From positions 1 to 64,000 of the forward strand of contig JAFZDJ010000002.1 in assembly GCA_017561265.1 (NCBI GenBank): 64,000 nucleotides of DNA. The letters are read 5' to 3'. Origin of the DNA: Bacteroidales bacterium. Lineage in GTDB: Bacteria > Bacteroidota > Bacteroidia > Bacteroidales > UBA932. The position numbers and the translations under genes are program-made. The notes under the pieces are model-generated. The model worked only from the letters and a program-made list of their open reading frames with translations, was not told the DNA's origin and did no database searches. Of the stretch, positions 18,601 to 25,737 are shown in pieces. Numbering within the stretch: position 1 is the first letter of the stretch; the number at the start of each line of letters is the position of its first letter.

Positions 18601-19007
18601 CCCATCTTCTGAGCTGAGAACTTTGAAGCTGCAGCTCCGATTACCATTGCCTCGCTAAGCATCTCAGAGTCCTCGTTGAGAGTCGCATCCAATGCGAAAG
18701 TCTCGGCAAGCTGAAGGGTAAGATCGGTAAATGTTACTGTCTGGAAACCTAAGCAAGAGATTTCCACTGTGTAAGGGCCACCGGCACGCATACCGTTCAT
18801 GGTATAACGACCAGACTCGTTTGTGATGACAGGATAAACAGTACCTGATGGTGTGTGTGTAGCAATCACTGCTGCACCTACGACAGGCTCACCGTTTACG
18901 TCAACAACGCGTCCACCCAGAGCAGATGTAGTCACCTGTGCAAAGGCAGCTACGCTCATAAGCATTGCTGCAAAAGCAGCAACTAGACACTTAATTGTTT
19001 GTTTCAT
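15699..19007 (-). CDS. Oar-like TonB-dependent receptor
   Basis: 1102 residues starting with signal peptide MKQTIKCLVAAFAAMLMSVAAFAQ. Residues about 28-110 are a carboxypeptidase-regulatory domain (VVDVNGEPVVGAAVIATHTPSG). A plug domain follows, with ITSIPTVSRSITDVTRLSPY, FTVDGANFNNNFG and EEMQVVISPYDVRQTNFIGGG, the typical Oar-type arrangement. The remainder is an aromatic-rich barrel ending in WYASVGIKYMFN. Unlike SusC it lacks a SusD partner and an obvious DUF4480-like extension. It is co-directional with the OB-fold lipoprotein gene. It is likely to import or export a large surface substrate. Confidence 0.9.
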   Translation of the reverse strand: MKQTIKCLVAAFAAMLMSVAAFAQVTTSALGGRVVDVNGEPVVGAAVIATHTPSGTVYPVITNESGRYTMNGMRAGGPYTVEISCLGFQTVTFTDLTLQLAETFALDATLNEDSEMLSEAMVIGAAASKFSAQKMGSATNISSKDITSIPTVSRSITDVTRLSPYGGNGMSFAGQDGRTANFTVDGANFNNNFGLSDGLPGGGSPISIDAIEEMQVVISPYDVRQTNFIGGGVNAITKSGTNTFKGSAYVYHRNENMRGNMAAGKEVAGARDKDRNTTYGFTLGGPIIKNKLFFFVNAEYATIPTVVNRWRGSVDGVADPDAYISRTTLADLEKVSNFVKEKYGYDTGSWTDYPATESNLKLLARVDWNINDANKLAVRYNYTLNQAWNPTNGSSMDGGVRSGFSRFSQYGMAYANSLYSMDNLVSTVSVDLNSRLSDNLSNQFLATFSKLDDMRGTNSTDMPFVDIRKDDGSAPLPYIALGYELFTWNNGVHNTHISVKDDLTYYAGDHKITGGINYEYQMADNSYMRNGTGYYRYNSLEDFMSGAAPEVVCLTYGYDGEANPAARVRFHKAGLYGQDEWSATDNFKLTAGLRLDGLFFDNQDLMTNKAIYDLEYMVDGKPRHIDTGKWPSAAITVSPRVGFSWDVLGNNSLKVRGGTGLFSGRLPLVFFTNMPTNSGMVQYQAKLNGTGANGGSKTDMNQFAGGLLMREELLKKLLELGYPNTISPEDGTIPSEISAVDPKFKMPQVWKTSLALDYNIPVSFPFSVSVEGIYNKTVNGVILRDWSVNGVEGFARFNGVDNRPIFQDFKQTYVDAAGKTKNMPAAYVLENTNKGYGYSGTFTVNMRPIEGLSIMAAYTHTASKEITGMPGSNASSVLNYMGTIYGPNDPGLHNSQYVTPDRVVASLTHSDRSNNHFSFIYEAWRGGSNYTYMTANDMNGDGYNYDLIYIPTDEQVANGDFRFVSPDDAQRFLDFVHVDKYLSKNQGKYAEAYSVYSPWTHRVDFSYKHDFKIKAGNSTNTLQLNVDIKNILNLFNSNWGVSKYMNPALGEGRILKYEGYDKDGYATFSTPSAVNGNAQIWNNSVSLGQCWYASVGIKYMFN

Positions 19008-19110
19008 AACACTTTAGATAATAATAATAAGGTTTTTATCCCGCGAAGATACTACATTTTAATGATGTTATGAAATTTTCTTTCAATTAGAGATAATTTT
19101 TGCTTATCCG

Positions 19111-19140
19111 TTTGCATTTCAGAAATTTTGCTTATCTTTG
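19111..19140 (+). promoter_or_regulatory. Consensus Bacteroidota promoter of metK
   Basis: TTTG at 19111-19114, an 18-bp spacer and TATCTTTG at 19133-19140. The predicted start near 19146 places the riboswitch at the very 5' end of the transcript. Confidence 0.8.
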
Positions 19141-19149
19141 CGCCCCGAA

Positions 19150-19202
19150 AATGTGGAGAGATTTGACCGCTTGCAACCACTTGAAAAAATGCTAAAATGT
19201 TG
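19150..19202 (+). promoter_or_regulatory. SAM-II-like riboswitch aptamer
   Basis: The segment GATTTGACCGCTTGCAACCA followed by an A-rich link and ATGCTAAAATG closely resembles the SAM-II (metA motif) consensus GATTTAACC...TTGCAA...GCTAAAA as I recall it. GTGG (19153-19156) pairs with CCAC (19177-19180) as P1, and the GCTAAA segment is the 3' strand of the expected pseudoknot. It lies directly upstream of the SAM synthetase gene. Recognition is by eye; a covariance-model search would settle it. Confidence 0.8.
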
Positions 19203-19237
19203 ACAATATGTCATCAATGTTTTGTGTTTTTGTGTTG

Positions 19238-19266
19238 GCTCCGCATTTTTGTGGGGCTTTTGTTTT
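19238..19266 (+). terminator. Intrinsic terminator inside the metK leader
   Basis: Bases 19238-19245 pair with 19250-19257 (8 pairs, two G-U) followed by TTTTGTTTT. It lies between the aptamer and the start codon, so the riboswitch may work by transcription termination. A further hairpin, 19300-19307 with 19326-19333, follows before the ATG. Confidence 0.7.
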
Positions 19267-19381
19267 GCCCATAAGTCAATGTCCCATAACGCATTACGCT
19301 GAATCGCCTGCGGCAGATTGCACATGCGATTCAACATAACCAACTGATAGATAAGTTATTATATTATACGATTACAAAAAC

Positions 19382-20701
19382 ATGAATTATCTGTTTACAT
19401 CTGAGTCGGTGTCGGAAGGACACCCTGACAAGGTTTCGGATCAGATTTCCGATGCCATCCTTGACGAATTCCTCCGTCAGGATCCAGAATCAAAGGTTGC
19501 ATGCGAGACATTCTGCAGCACAGGTCTCGTGGTAGTGGGCGGTGAAGTACGCTCAGAAGACGCATATGTGGACATTCCCAAGACAGTACGCCGAGTCATC
19601 AACAAGATCGGATACAACAAGGCTGAATATATGTTCGACGGCAATTCATGCGGTATCCTCTCGGCTCTTCACGAGCAGAGCGTAGATATTAATAGAGGTG
19701 TAGTCGGCGAGGATGCAGATGCTCAGGGAGCCGGCGACCAGGGAATGATGTTCGGCTATGCATGCCGCGACACAGAGGAATACATGCCTCTCCCTCTCGC
19801 ACTTTCGCATCAGGCCCTCCTCATGCTTGCAAAGATCCGCAAGCAGAAACCGGAGCTCATGCCTTACCTTCGCCCGGACTCGAAGTCTCAGTTCACAATC
19901 GAGTACGATGGCCAGACAAACGAGCCTGTACGCGTACACACAATCGTAATCTCGACACAGCACGACGAATTCACTCCTGCCTCACTCGGCAACATGAGCT
20001 ATGCTGACGGATGCGCCCAGTACGGACAGAAGCGCGTTGATGAGGCAATGCAGGCAAAGATCCGTGAGGACGTGCAGAACATCCTTCTTCCTATGCTCAT
20101 CGAGACTCTCGCACCTGAGACAGCTGCCCTCTTCAAGGGAGACCATATCCTTCATGTGAACCCTACAGGAAAGTTCGTGATCGGAGGTCCTCATGGAGAC
20201 ACAGGTCTCACAGGACGCAAGATCATCGTCGACACATACGGCGGAAAAGGAGCGCACGGTGGTGGAGCATTCTCAGGAAAGGACCCTTCAAAGGTAGACC
20301 GTTCGGCTGCATACGCTGCACGTTATATCGCAAAGAACATGGTAGCTGCAGGCGTAGCACGTGAAATGCTCGTACAGGTTTCATATGCAATCGGAGTCGC
20401 TCGTCCGCTCAGCATCTTCGTAAACACTTACGGCACAGCAGCAAACGGACTTACTGACGCTGAAATCGCTCTCAAGATCGAAGAGCTTTTCGACCTTCGT
20501 CCTGCAAAGATCATCGAGAAGTTCGGCCTCAAGAAGCCTATCTATGAGCCTACCGCTTCTTACGGACATGTCGGACGCGATCCTTACAAGGCTACCGTAT
20601 CGATCAGACGCAACGGAAAATACGAGCAGGAACTTGTCCAGTTCTTCGGATGGGAACTCCTCGACTCTGTCGACATGATCAAGGAAGCATTCGGATTATA
20701 G
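19382..20701 (+). CDS. metK: S-adenosylmethionine synthetase
   Basis: 439 residues; makes SAM from methionine and ATP in the cytoplasm. Signatures: GHPDK (14-18) with the phosphate-binding His, [12 protein letters not shown] near residue 117 and [19 protein letters not shown] near 293, which is the P-loop-like second signature. The length is slightly longer than the usual 380-400, with extra residues in the 130-200 region, as in other Bacteroidota. ATG at 19382 follows a long leader carrying the SAM-II-like element, so the enzyme is probably repressed by its own product. It converges on smpB. Confidence 0.97.
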   Translation: MNYLFTSESVSEGHPDKVSDQISDAILDEFLRQDPESKVACETFCSTGLVVVGGEVRSEDAYVDIPKTVRRVINKIGYNKAEYMFDGNSCGILSALHEQSVDINRGVVGEDADAQGAGDQGMMFGYACRDTEEYMPLPLALSHQALLMLAKIRKQKPELMPYLRPDSKSQFTIEYDGQTNEPVRVHTIVISTQHDEFTPASLGNMSYADGCAQYGQKRVDEAMQAKIREDVQNILLPMLIETLAPETAALFKGDHILHVNPTGKFVIGGPHGDTGLTGRKIIVDTYGGKGAHGGGAFSGKDPSKVDRSAAYAARYIAKNMVAAGVAREMLVQVSYAIGVARPLSIFVNTYGTAANGLTDAEIALKIEELFDLRPAKIIEKFGLKKPIYEPTASYGHVGRDPYKATVSIRRNGKYEQELVQFFGWELLDSVDMIKEAFGL

Positions 20702-20716
20702 AACTTTCTGATTCAT

Positions 20717-20819
20717 ACAAACATCAGGGACTGTGTTGAAGGCGACATGCCACCCCCGGCTAGGGGGTGCCTCCTGACAAGGAGGCGGGGGTCGCCGGAA
20801 CACAGTCCCTGATGTTTGT
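20717..20819. repeat. Cruciform-like palindromic element between metK and smpB
   Basis: Outer arms 20717-20737 and 20799-20819 are 21-bp reverse complements. Inside, 20741-20746 pairs with 20791-20796, and two inner hairpins follow: 20753-20757 with 20762-20766 and 20769-20774 with 20781-20786. It sits between convergent genes and can end both transcripts. Its layout (long arms around a C-run/G-run hairpin plus a CTCC/GGAG hairpin) matches the element inside miaA. Confidence 0.75.
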
Positions 20820-20833
20820 GTATGGATATAGTC

Positions 20834-21283
20834 CTAAATCCTTTCCATTTCCCTGCGGAGATCCTTCTCCTTTATGGAAGCACGCTTGTCATATTCCTTC
20901 TTACCACGCGCAAGTGCGATCAGCAGCTTCGCATAACCATTCTCGGCTATATAAAGCTTGACACCGACTATAGTCAGTCCCTTCTCCTTCACTGCTCTCT
21001 GAAGCCTGTTCAGCTCCTTACGGCTCAGAAGAAGCTTGCGGTCGCGGCGAGGATCATGCTTTCCCCAGCTTCCCCACCAATATTCCGCAACATGCATATT
21101 CTTGACATACAGCTCATTGCTGTTGAAATAGCAGAATGCATCCACCAGTGACGCCTTGCCAGCCCTGATGGACTTTATCTCCGTACCCGTAAGCACGATT
21201 CCCGCCTGGAAGGTCTCAATGAACTCATAATCAAACGAAGCCCTCCTGTTCTTTATCTCTACACTGCTCTTTGCTTTCGGCAT
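20834..21283 (-). CDS. smpB: SsrA-binding protein SmpB
   Basis: 149 residues, normal length. It binds tmRNA and delivers it to stalled ribosomes for trans-translation. Typical features: an N-terminal [20 protein letters not shown] strand, the [15 protein letters not shown] motif, and [19 protein letters not shown], followed by a basic C-terminal tail ([19 protein letters not shown]) that folds in the mRNA channel. It is divergent from miaA; a TAAATTTG promoter box lies at 21300-21307 on the minus strand. The tmRNA gene itself is not in this window. Confidence 0.95.
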   Translation of the reverse strand: MPKAKSSVEIKNRRASFDYEFIETFQAGIVLTGTEIKSIRAGKASLVDAFCYFNSNELYVKNMHVAEYWWGSWGKHDPRRDRKLLLSRKELNRLQRAVKEKGLTIVGVKLYIAENGYAKLLIALARGKKEYDKRASIKEKDLRREMERI

Positions 21284-21338
21284 AATAATGTACTTTCTGC
21301 AAATTTAGTGCTTTTTTCTCAAATGCTGCATAAAATGC

Positions 21339-21346
21339 TATCTTTG
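21339..21346 (+). promoter_or_regulatory. miaA promoter -7 box
   Basis: TATCTTTG, 20 bp before the miaA ATG. A back-to-back minus-strand box for smpB lies at 21300-21307. Confidence 0.6.
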
Positions 21347-21365
21347 CACTGACAGATACAATCTC

Positions 21366-22487
21366 ATGGCAAAGAAACCTTTCACACCGATACCACCAAT
21401 GGCCGAACTGCCTCCTGCAGAAGAAATCAATGTCAAGGAACTTCTTGACAGATATCTCAGCGGCGAAATCGACCTCATATGCGTCCTGGGTCCCACCGCT
21501 TCAGGAAAGACCCGCTACGCCGTCAGCCTCGCCCGCCGCATCAATGCACTGCTGGCTGAAAATCTTCACGGTAGGCCGGATGTGCGGAAGGGTGCGGAAA
21601 GCGTGCTACCCCCCTGGCCGCAGGGGGAGGGACCCGCTCCGAAGGAGTGGGAGGGGTTCTTTCCACACCCTTCCGCACATCCGGCCGGCGCTGAAATAAT
21701 CTCCGCAGACTCCCGTCAGGTATACCGCGGAATGGACATAGGAACAGGAAAGGATCTGTCTGAATATGAAGAGATTCCGTACCATCTCATGGACATAGTC
21801 GACGCCGGCACAAAATACAACATATTCGAATACCAGCGCGACTTCGAAAAAGCATACAGAAACATCCGTGAACGAGGAGGCATACCTATCCTCTGCGGAG
21901 GCAGCGGACTGTACATCGAAGCTGCCACATGCGGATACTCCCTCCCCGAAGTACCTCCTGACCCGCAGCTGCGTGAAGAACTTGAGAAGCATACGGACGA
22001 AGAGCTCATAGCCCGACTGGCATCCCTCAAGCCTCTTCACAACAACACAGACTACGACACCCGCAAACGTCTCATCCGTGCCCTCGAGATAGCGATATAT
22101 GAAGCTGAACACCCTGTGGAACACACATCATATCTCCCGAAGAACACCTATTATATAGGCACACTCGTGACGCGCGAGGAAAGAAACGCCAGAATAGACC
22201 GCCGCCTTGACGCACGAATTGAAGAAGGGATGGTCGAAGAGATAAGAGGACTTATTGACGGAACACATCCGGCACTGGCACCTGAACACAAGCCGATTCC
22301 GGCAGAAGACCTCATATATTACGGACTCGAATACAAATTCGTCACCTTATATATAACAGGAGAAATCACGCTGGAAGAAATGCGCACCCAGCTCGCCACA
22401 GCCATCCATCAGTTCGCAAAAAGACAGATGACATGGTTCCGCGGCATGGAACGCAAAGGAATAACCATCCACTGGACCAATGTCTAG
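21366..22487 (+). CDS. miaA: tRNA dimethylallyltransferase with an in-frame palindromic insertion
   Basis: 373 residues. It transfers dimethylallyl from DMAPP to A37 of tRNAs reading UNN codons. P-loop GPTASGKT at 42-49; ISADSRQVYRGMDIGTGK at 112-129; GGSGLYIEAAT; C-terminal KRQMTWFRG. The usual length is about 300-315. The excess is an N-terminal extension of about 35 residues and a 38-40 residue insert between LLAEN (62-66) and AEIISADSRQ (109 on). The insert (residues about 70-107) is exactly the palindromic element at 21574-21686, rich in Pro, Gly and Trp. The frame stays open, so the enzyme is probably still made with a surface loop between the P-loop helix and the second strand. Activity is unproven. 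Confidence 0.93.
   Translation: MAKKPFTPIPPMAELPPAEEINVKELLDRYLSGEIDLICVLGPTASGKTRYAVSLARRINALLAENLHGRPDVRKGAESVLPPWPQGEGPAPKEWEGFFPHPSAHPAGAEIISADSRQVYRGMDIGTGKDLSEYEEIPYHLMDIVDAGTKYNIFEYQRDFEKAYRNIRERGGIPILCGGSGLYIEAATCGYSLPEVPPDPQLREELEKHTDEELIARLASLKPLHNNTDYDTRKRLIRALEIAIYEAEHPVEHTSYLPKNTYYIGTLVTREERNARIDRRLDARIEEGMVEEIRGLIDGTHPALAPEHKPIPAEDLIYYGLEYKFVTLYITGEITLEEMRTQLATAIHQFAKRQMTWFRGMERKGITIHWTNV
21574..21686. repeat. Palindromic element inserted in the miaA coding sequence
   Basis: Arms 21574-21599 and 21661-21686 are 26-bp reverse complements with one mismatch. Inside are hairpins 21610-21614 with 21623-21627 and 21637-21640 with 21644-21647, plus the 12-mer GGGAGGGACCCG shared with the element at 1-136. 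It is translated in frame as part of MiaA. Confidence 0.85.
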
Positions 22488-22498
22488 ATTTATATGAC

Positions 22499-22524
22499 AA
22501 AAGACTGCCCGCAGGCAGTCTTTT
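22499..22524. terminator. Bidirectional terminator between miaA and trmB
   Basis: AAAAGACTGCC and GGCAGTCTTTT pair perfectly around a CGCA loop. It serves the convergent miaA and trmB genes. Confidence 0.85.
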
Positions 22525-22525
22525 A

Positions 22526-23353
22526 TTATTGCTCGACAGGATAGAACTTGGAAGCCACTGAAAGTCCTGACGGGATTACAAAATGATGATTCTCATCCTT
22601 CCATGCATCCTCATCCCACTCCGGACTCACATAATCTCCCTCATGATCGGCAAGGAATGACAGGTATGTGATAGGGAATCCCTGTGCCAGATACTGAGAC
22701 TCATAGAATGTCTGGACTTCAAAAAGTGCATCCACGGCATCACGTCCGCAAAGCGAAGAAAGTCCGCTTTCATAAAGCCTTTCACGGTCTGCACCATATA
22801 TATCCGTCGCAGCTGCAAGAATCTTCAGGCCATTCTGCTCGGCCATGGCACGGGAATACTCATGAAGGTACCGGCTGTCAGTCTTCAGATGCACGATGCC
22901 GCCGTCCTTAAGGAAATTGCGGTAACGATTCATGAACAATGGAGCAGTCAGGCGCTTCTTCTCACGTCCGATCTGAGGATCGGCAAATGTGATCCATATC
23001 TCCGAAACCTCTCCCGGAGCGAAGATCGACTCGATGAACTCGATGCGGGTACGAAGAAATCCCACATTCGAAAGACCGTTCTCGGTCGCATATTTCGCAC
23101 CTTTCCACAGACGCGCGCCCTTGATGTCGATACCTATATAATTGAAGGCAGGGTTACGCTCCGCAAGATCTACGGTATAATCTCCTTTTCCACATCCCAG
23201 CTCAAGCACTATAGGCTTGTCGTTGCCGAAGAAATCACTGCCCCAACGACCTTTCAACGGATGGTCACAGTTCAACACCTCTGATGTAGCCGGCTGAATC
23301 AGGCATCGGAATGTCTCGTTTTCACGGAATTTTCTCAATTTGTCCTTTCCCAT
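22526..23353 (-). CDS. trmB: tRNA (guanine-N7-)-methyltransferase, extended C-terminus
   Basis: 275 residues. Methylates G46 of tRNA with SAM. Motif I is ELGCGKGDYT (51-60); GIDIKGARLWKGAK (about 74-87) is the acidic ligand region; ITFADPQIGREKKRL (about 121-135) replaces the more common FPDPWPKxRH; HLKTDSRYLHEYS follows. The family is usually 200-240 residues; here about 40 extra residues (DHEGDYVSPEW onward) form a C-terminal tail with no domain I recognise. It lies just downstream of the ricT-like gene on the minus strand, 3 bp apart, so it is probably the last gene of that operon. Confidence 0.9.
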   Translation of the reverse strand: MGKDKLRKFRENETFRCLIQPATSEVLNCDHPLKGRWGSDFFGNDKPIVLELGCGKGDYTVDLAERNPAFNYIGIDIKGARLWKGAKYATENGLSNVGFLRTRIEFIESIFAPGEVSEIWITFADPQIGREKKRLTAPLFMNRYRNFLKDGGIVHLKTDSRYLHEYSRAMAEQNGLKILAAATDIYGADRERLYESGLSSLCGRDAVDALFEVQTFYESQYLAQGFPITYLSFLADHEGDYVSPEWDEDAWKDENHHFVIPSGLSVASKFYPVEQ

Positions 23354-23356
23354 ATG

Positions 23357-24685
23357 CTACTCCCCCTGTTGCGGCTTATCCTTCTTAGGACGGTCATTGC
23401 GACGGTTTCCTCCGTTCCTGTTTCCGCTCTTATGTCCTTTATGACCATTGTTCTTCTTCTCTCCGGTATTCTCGGAAGGTTTCTTGTCGCCCACCTTCTG
23501 CTCAGAAGGCTTCTGCTCTACGGCAGCTTCCGCCTGTGCCGGCTGAGCCTTCTTCTGACCACCGTTTCCTGTGCGGGACTTTTTCTTCTTCTTTCGCTTA
23601 CGTGCCTCATCAAAACGGTTGATGGCATCATCACCCACTGCCGTAACAAACTCAGGAGCAACCGGTTCCGAATCATTCTTCAAAGACTCAGGCTTCTCTC
23701 CGTTACGGTTCATCCTTATGATGTCCCATACATCCTCCGCATATAGAGGATAAAGATTGGCAAGCGACTGAGGATCATATGAGAAATACATGATCTCACG
23801 AAGAATGTCGGTCTTCATAAGATATGCAAGTCCGTCCTCGAACTCCAGAGGATTATGCACCTTAGGAATACGGGTCTGCGCATCCATATATGCGGCAGTC
23901 TCATAATTGAGACAGCATTTGAGCTTTCCGCACTGTCCTGCAAGCTTCTGAGGGTTGAGGGAAAGATCCTGACAACGGGCAGCCGAAGTTGTTATCGACT
24001 GGAAGCTGGAAATATAGTTCGAACAGCAAAGTTCGCGTCCGCAGACACCGAGACCTCCGATGAGGCCTGCCTCCTGACGTGCTCCGATCTGCTTCATCTC
24101 GATCCTGATGCGGAACTCCTCCGCGAAGACCTTGATCAGCTGTCGGAAGTCAACACGTCCGTCAGCGATATAATAAAATATGGCCTTCGTACCGTCACCC
24201 TGAAACTCCACATCTCCGATCTTCATATCAAGACCTAGTTCAGCGGCTATCTGACGCGAACGGATCATTGTCTCATGCTCGCGTGCAATGGCCTCCTGCC
24301 ACCTTTCGATATCGAAAAGCTTGGCCTTGCGGTAAATCCTCTTGAACTCGAATGTCTCCGGATTGATCCTCTTGCATTTCATCTGACGGCCTACAATGGG
24401 GCCTTCAAGGGTCACTATGCCCAGATCATGGCCATTTGCAGTCTCGACGATGACAAGATCACCTGTCCTGATGCTCTGACCCGATCCATTCTTGTATATG
24501 CCCTTTCTTGTATTCTTGAAACGGACTTCAAAAAAGTCCTTGAACTGCTCCTGACTCACTCCTGCAAGCCAGTCATAGACTTCAAGCTTGCAACAGCCCT
24601 GACGATAATTGCAGTCTATTTCACCGCTGTCAAGACGCTCTACGGTGCAACCTCTTGAACAGTCATATCTCTTTGATTCGTTCAT
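23357..24685 (-). CDS. PSP1-domain protein (RicT/YaaT-like)
   Basis: 442 residues from the ATG at 24685, which overlaps the holB stop (ATGA); an upstream in-frame start at 24808 lies inside holB and is rejected. The PSP1 domain contains RTGDLVIVETANGHDLGIV, RIEMKQIGARQEAG and paired cysteine motifs CGRELCCSNY and CGKLKCCLNYE, which in RicT help bind an Fe-S cluster. In Bacillus this family acts in RNA processing and sporulation; in Bacteroidota the gene commonly sits beside holB and its role is unclear. The last about 100 residues are low-complexity, rich in Lys, Asn, Gly and Gln, and likely disordered, perhaps RNA-binding. Confidence 0.85.
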   Translation of the reverse strand: MNESKRYDCSRGCTVERLDSGEIDCNYRQGCCKLEVYDWLAGVSQEQFKDFFEVRFKNTRKGIYKNGSGQSIRTGDLVIVETANGHDLGIVTLEGPIVGRQMKCKRINPETFEFKRIYRKAKLFDIERWQEAIAREHETMIRSRQIAAELGLDMKIGDVEFQGDGTKAIFYYIADGRVDFRQLIKVFAEEFRIRIEMKQIGARQEAGLIGGLGVCGRELCCSNYISSFQSITTSAARCQDLSLNPQKLAGQCGKLKCCLNYETAAYMDAQTRIPKVHNPLEFEDGLAYLMKTDILREIMYFSYDPQSLANLYPLYAEDVWDIIRMNRNGEKPESLKNDSEPVAPEFVTAVGDDAINRFDEARKRKKKKKSRTGNGGQKKAQPAQAEAAVEQKPSEQKVGDKKPSENTGEKKNNGHKGHKSGNRNGGNRRNDRPKKDKPQQGE

Positions 24686-25737
24686 ACGCTTAAAAACATA
24701 CGGTTGACAAGGTCGCAGAACAGGATCTTCGAATTGACATTCCTGTCGATCATGGATACGACCTTCTCTATATTTGAAATCGATCTCGAGCAGAATCCCT
24801 TGCCGCAACGCCCTGCAACGCCTGAATAGAATTCAATTTCCTCTTCAGCTATATCAGCCACCTGAGGCATATTCTGCTGGAGCATGAATATCTTTCTTAT
24901 GCATCCGCCCGCAAAGTTACAAAAAGCTTTCTGCTTTTCACGCGAATCGAGAGCGGCAATGATCTCACCACATTCGAGTGCAGCCATGAGGTCACGGGCA
25001 AGGATCGAATTCATAAGATCTTCAAAAAGTCCCATGAACTGATCGTATTCCTCACGGTCATCATCAGGACGGAGAGCCTTCACCTTCTCCGCCTCTTCCT
25101 TGGTCAAAGGCATCACCCTGATGCTCTGGCAACGGGAGAATATGGTCTGAAGCACCTTCTCCGGAGCATGGGTGATAAAGATGAAAAGAGTCATTTCAGG
25201 TGGCTCCTCCACCATTTTCAGGAGTCTGTTGGCAGTTTCCTGATTCATTTTCTCAGGCAGATAAAATATTACTGCCTTATATCCGTCGGCAACAGCCGTA
25301 AGCGAAAGCTTGCTTATTATGGCTCTGGCCTCAGCTACAGCTATGAGGCCGTTCTTGCTCTCTATGCCTATCGCCTTCTGAAGATCAGCCTCGGTAAAAT
25401 ACGGATTGGCCGAAGCCAGCTCTCTCCAATACTTTATATAAGACTCCGATACAGGCTTTTCATCAGATGTCTTCGGTCCCTTGTTCACAGGAAATACATA
25501 GTGCACATCAGGATGTATGAGCTTGGCCATCTGACGGCAAGATGGACATTCACCGCATGAGTCACCGTCATGAGGATTGCTGCAGTTGAGATACTGCACA
25601 TATGCCAATGCAAGCGCCAAGGCTCCGCAGCCTTCATTCTCATACATGAGCATGGCATGAGCCACCCTCCCGCTGTCGGCCATTGACACCAGCGCCTTCG
25701 CTACATCAGCATTTCCTATGACATCGGCAAACCTCAT
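24682..25737 (-). CDS. holB: DNA polymerase III delta' subunit (clamp-loader AAA+)
   Basis: 351 residues. The N-terminal half is a clamp-loader fold: FADVIGNADVAKAL, HAMLMYENEGCGALALALA (a degenerate P-loop, as expected for delta'), zinc-binding CxxCxxC in CGECPSCRQM after an earlier Cys, then KMNQETANRLLKMVEEPPEMT and SRCQSIRVMPL. The sensor-1 region is FIFITHAPEKVLQTI. It forms part of the complex that loads the sliding clamp. The gene overlaps its neighbours on both sides: TGATG with the prenyl synthase gene and ATGA with the PSP1 gene, so the three are translationally coupled. Confidence 0.9.
   Translation of the reverse strand: MRFADVIGNADVAKALVSMADSGRVAHAMLMYENEGCGALALALAYVQYLNCSNPHDGDSCGECPSCRQMAKLIHPDVHYVFPVNKGPKTSDEKPVSESYIKYWRELASANPYFTEADLQKAIGIESKNGLIAVAEARAIISKLSLTAVADGYKAVIFYLPEKMNQETANRLLKMVEEPPEMTLFIFITHAPEKVLQTIFSRCQSIRVMPLTKEEAEKVKALRPDDDREEYDQFMGLFEDLMNSILARDLMAALECGEIIAALDSREKQKAFCNFAGGCIRKIFMLQQNMPQVADIAEEEIEFYSGVAGRCGKGFCSRSISNIEKVVSMIDRNVNSKILFCDLVNRMFLSV

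Noticed and set aside
4857..19007. Ordinary SusC/SusD polysaccharide locus
   Set aside because: No SusD domain and no glycoside hydrolase in the block; nuclease and EEP enzymes are present instead.
24686..24808. N-terminal extension of the PSP1 protein
   Set aside because: Lies inside holB; the ATGA overlap at 24682-24685 is the natural coupled start.
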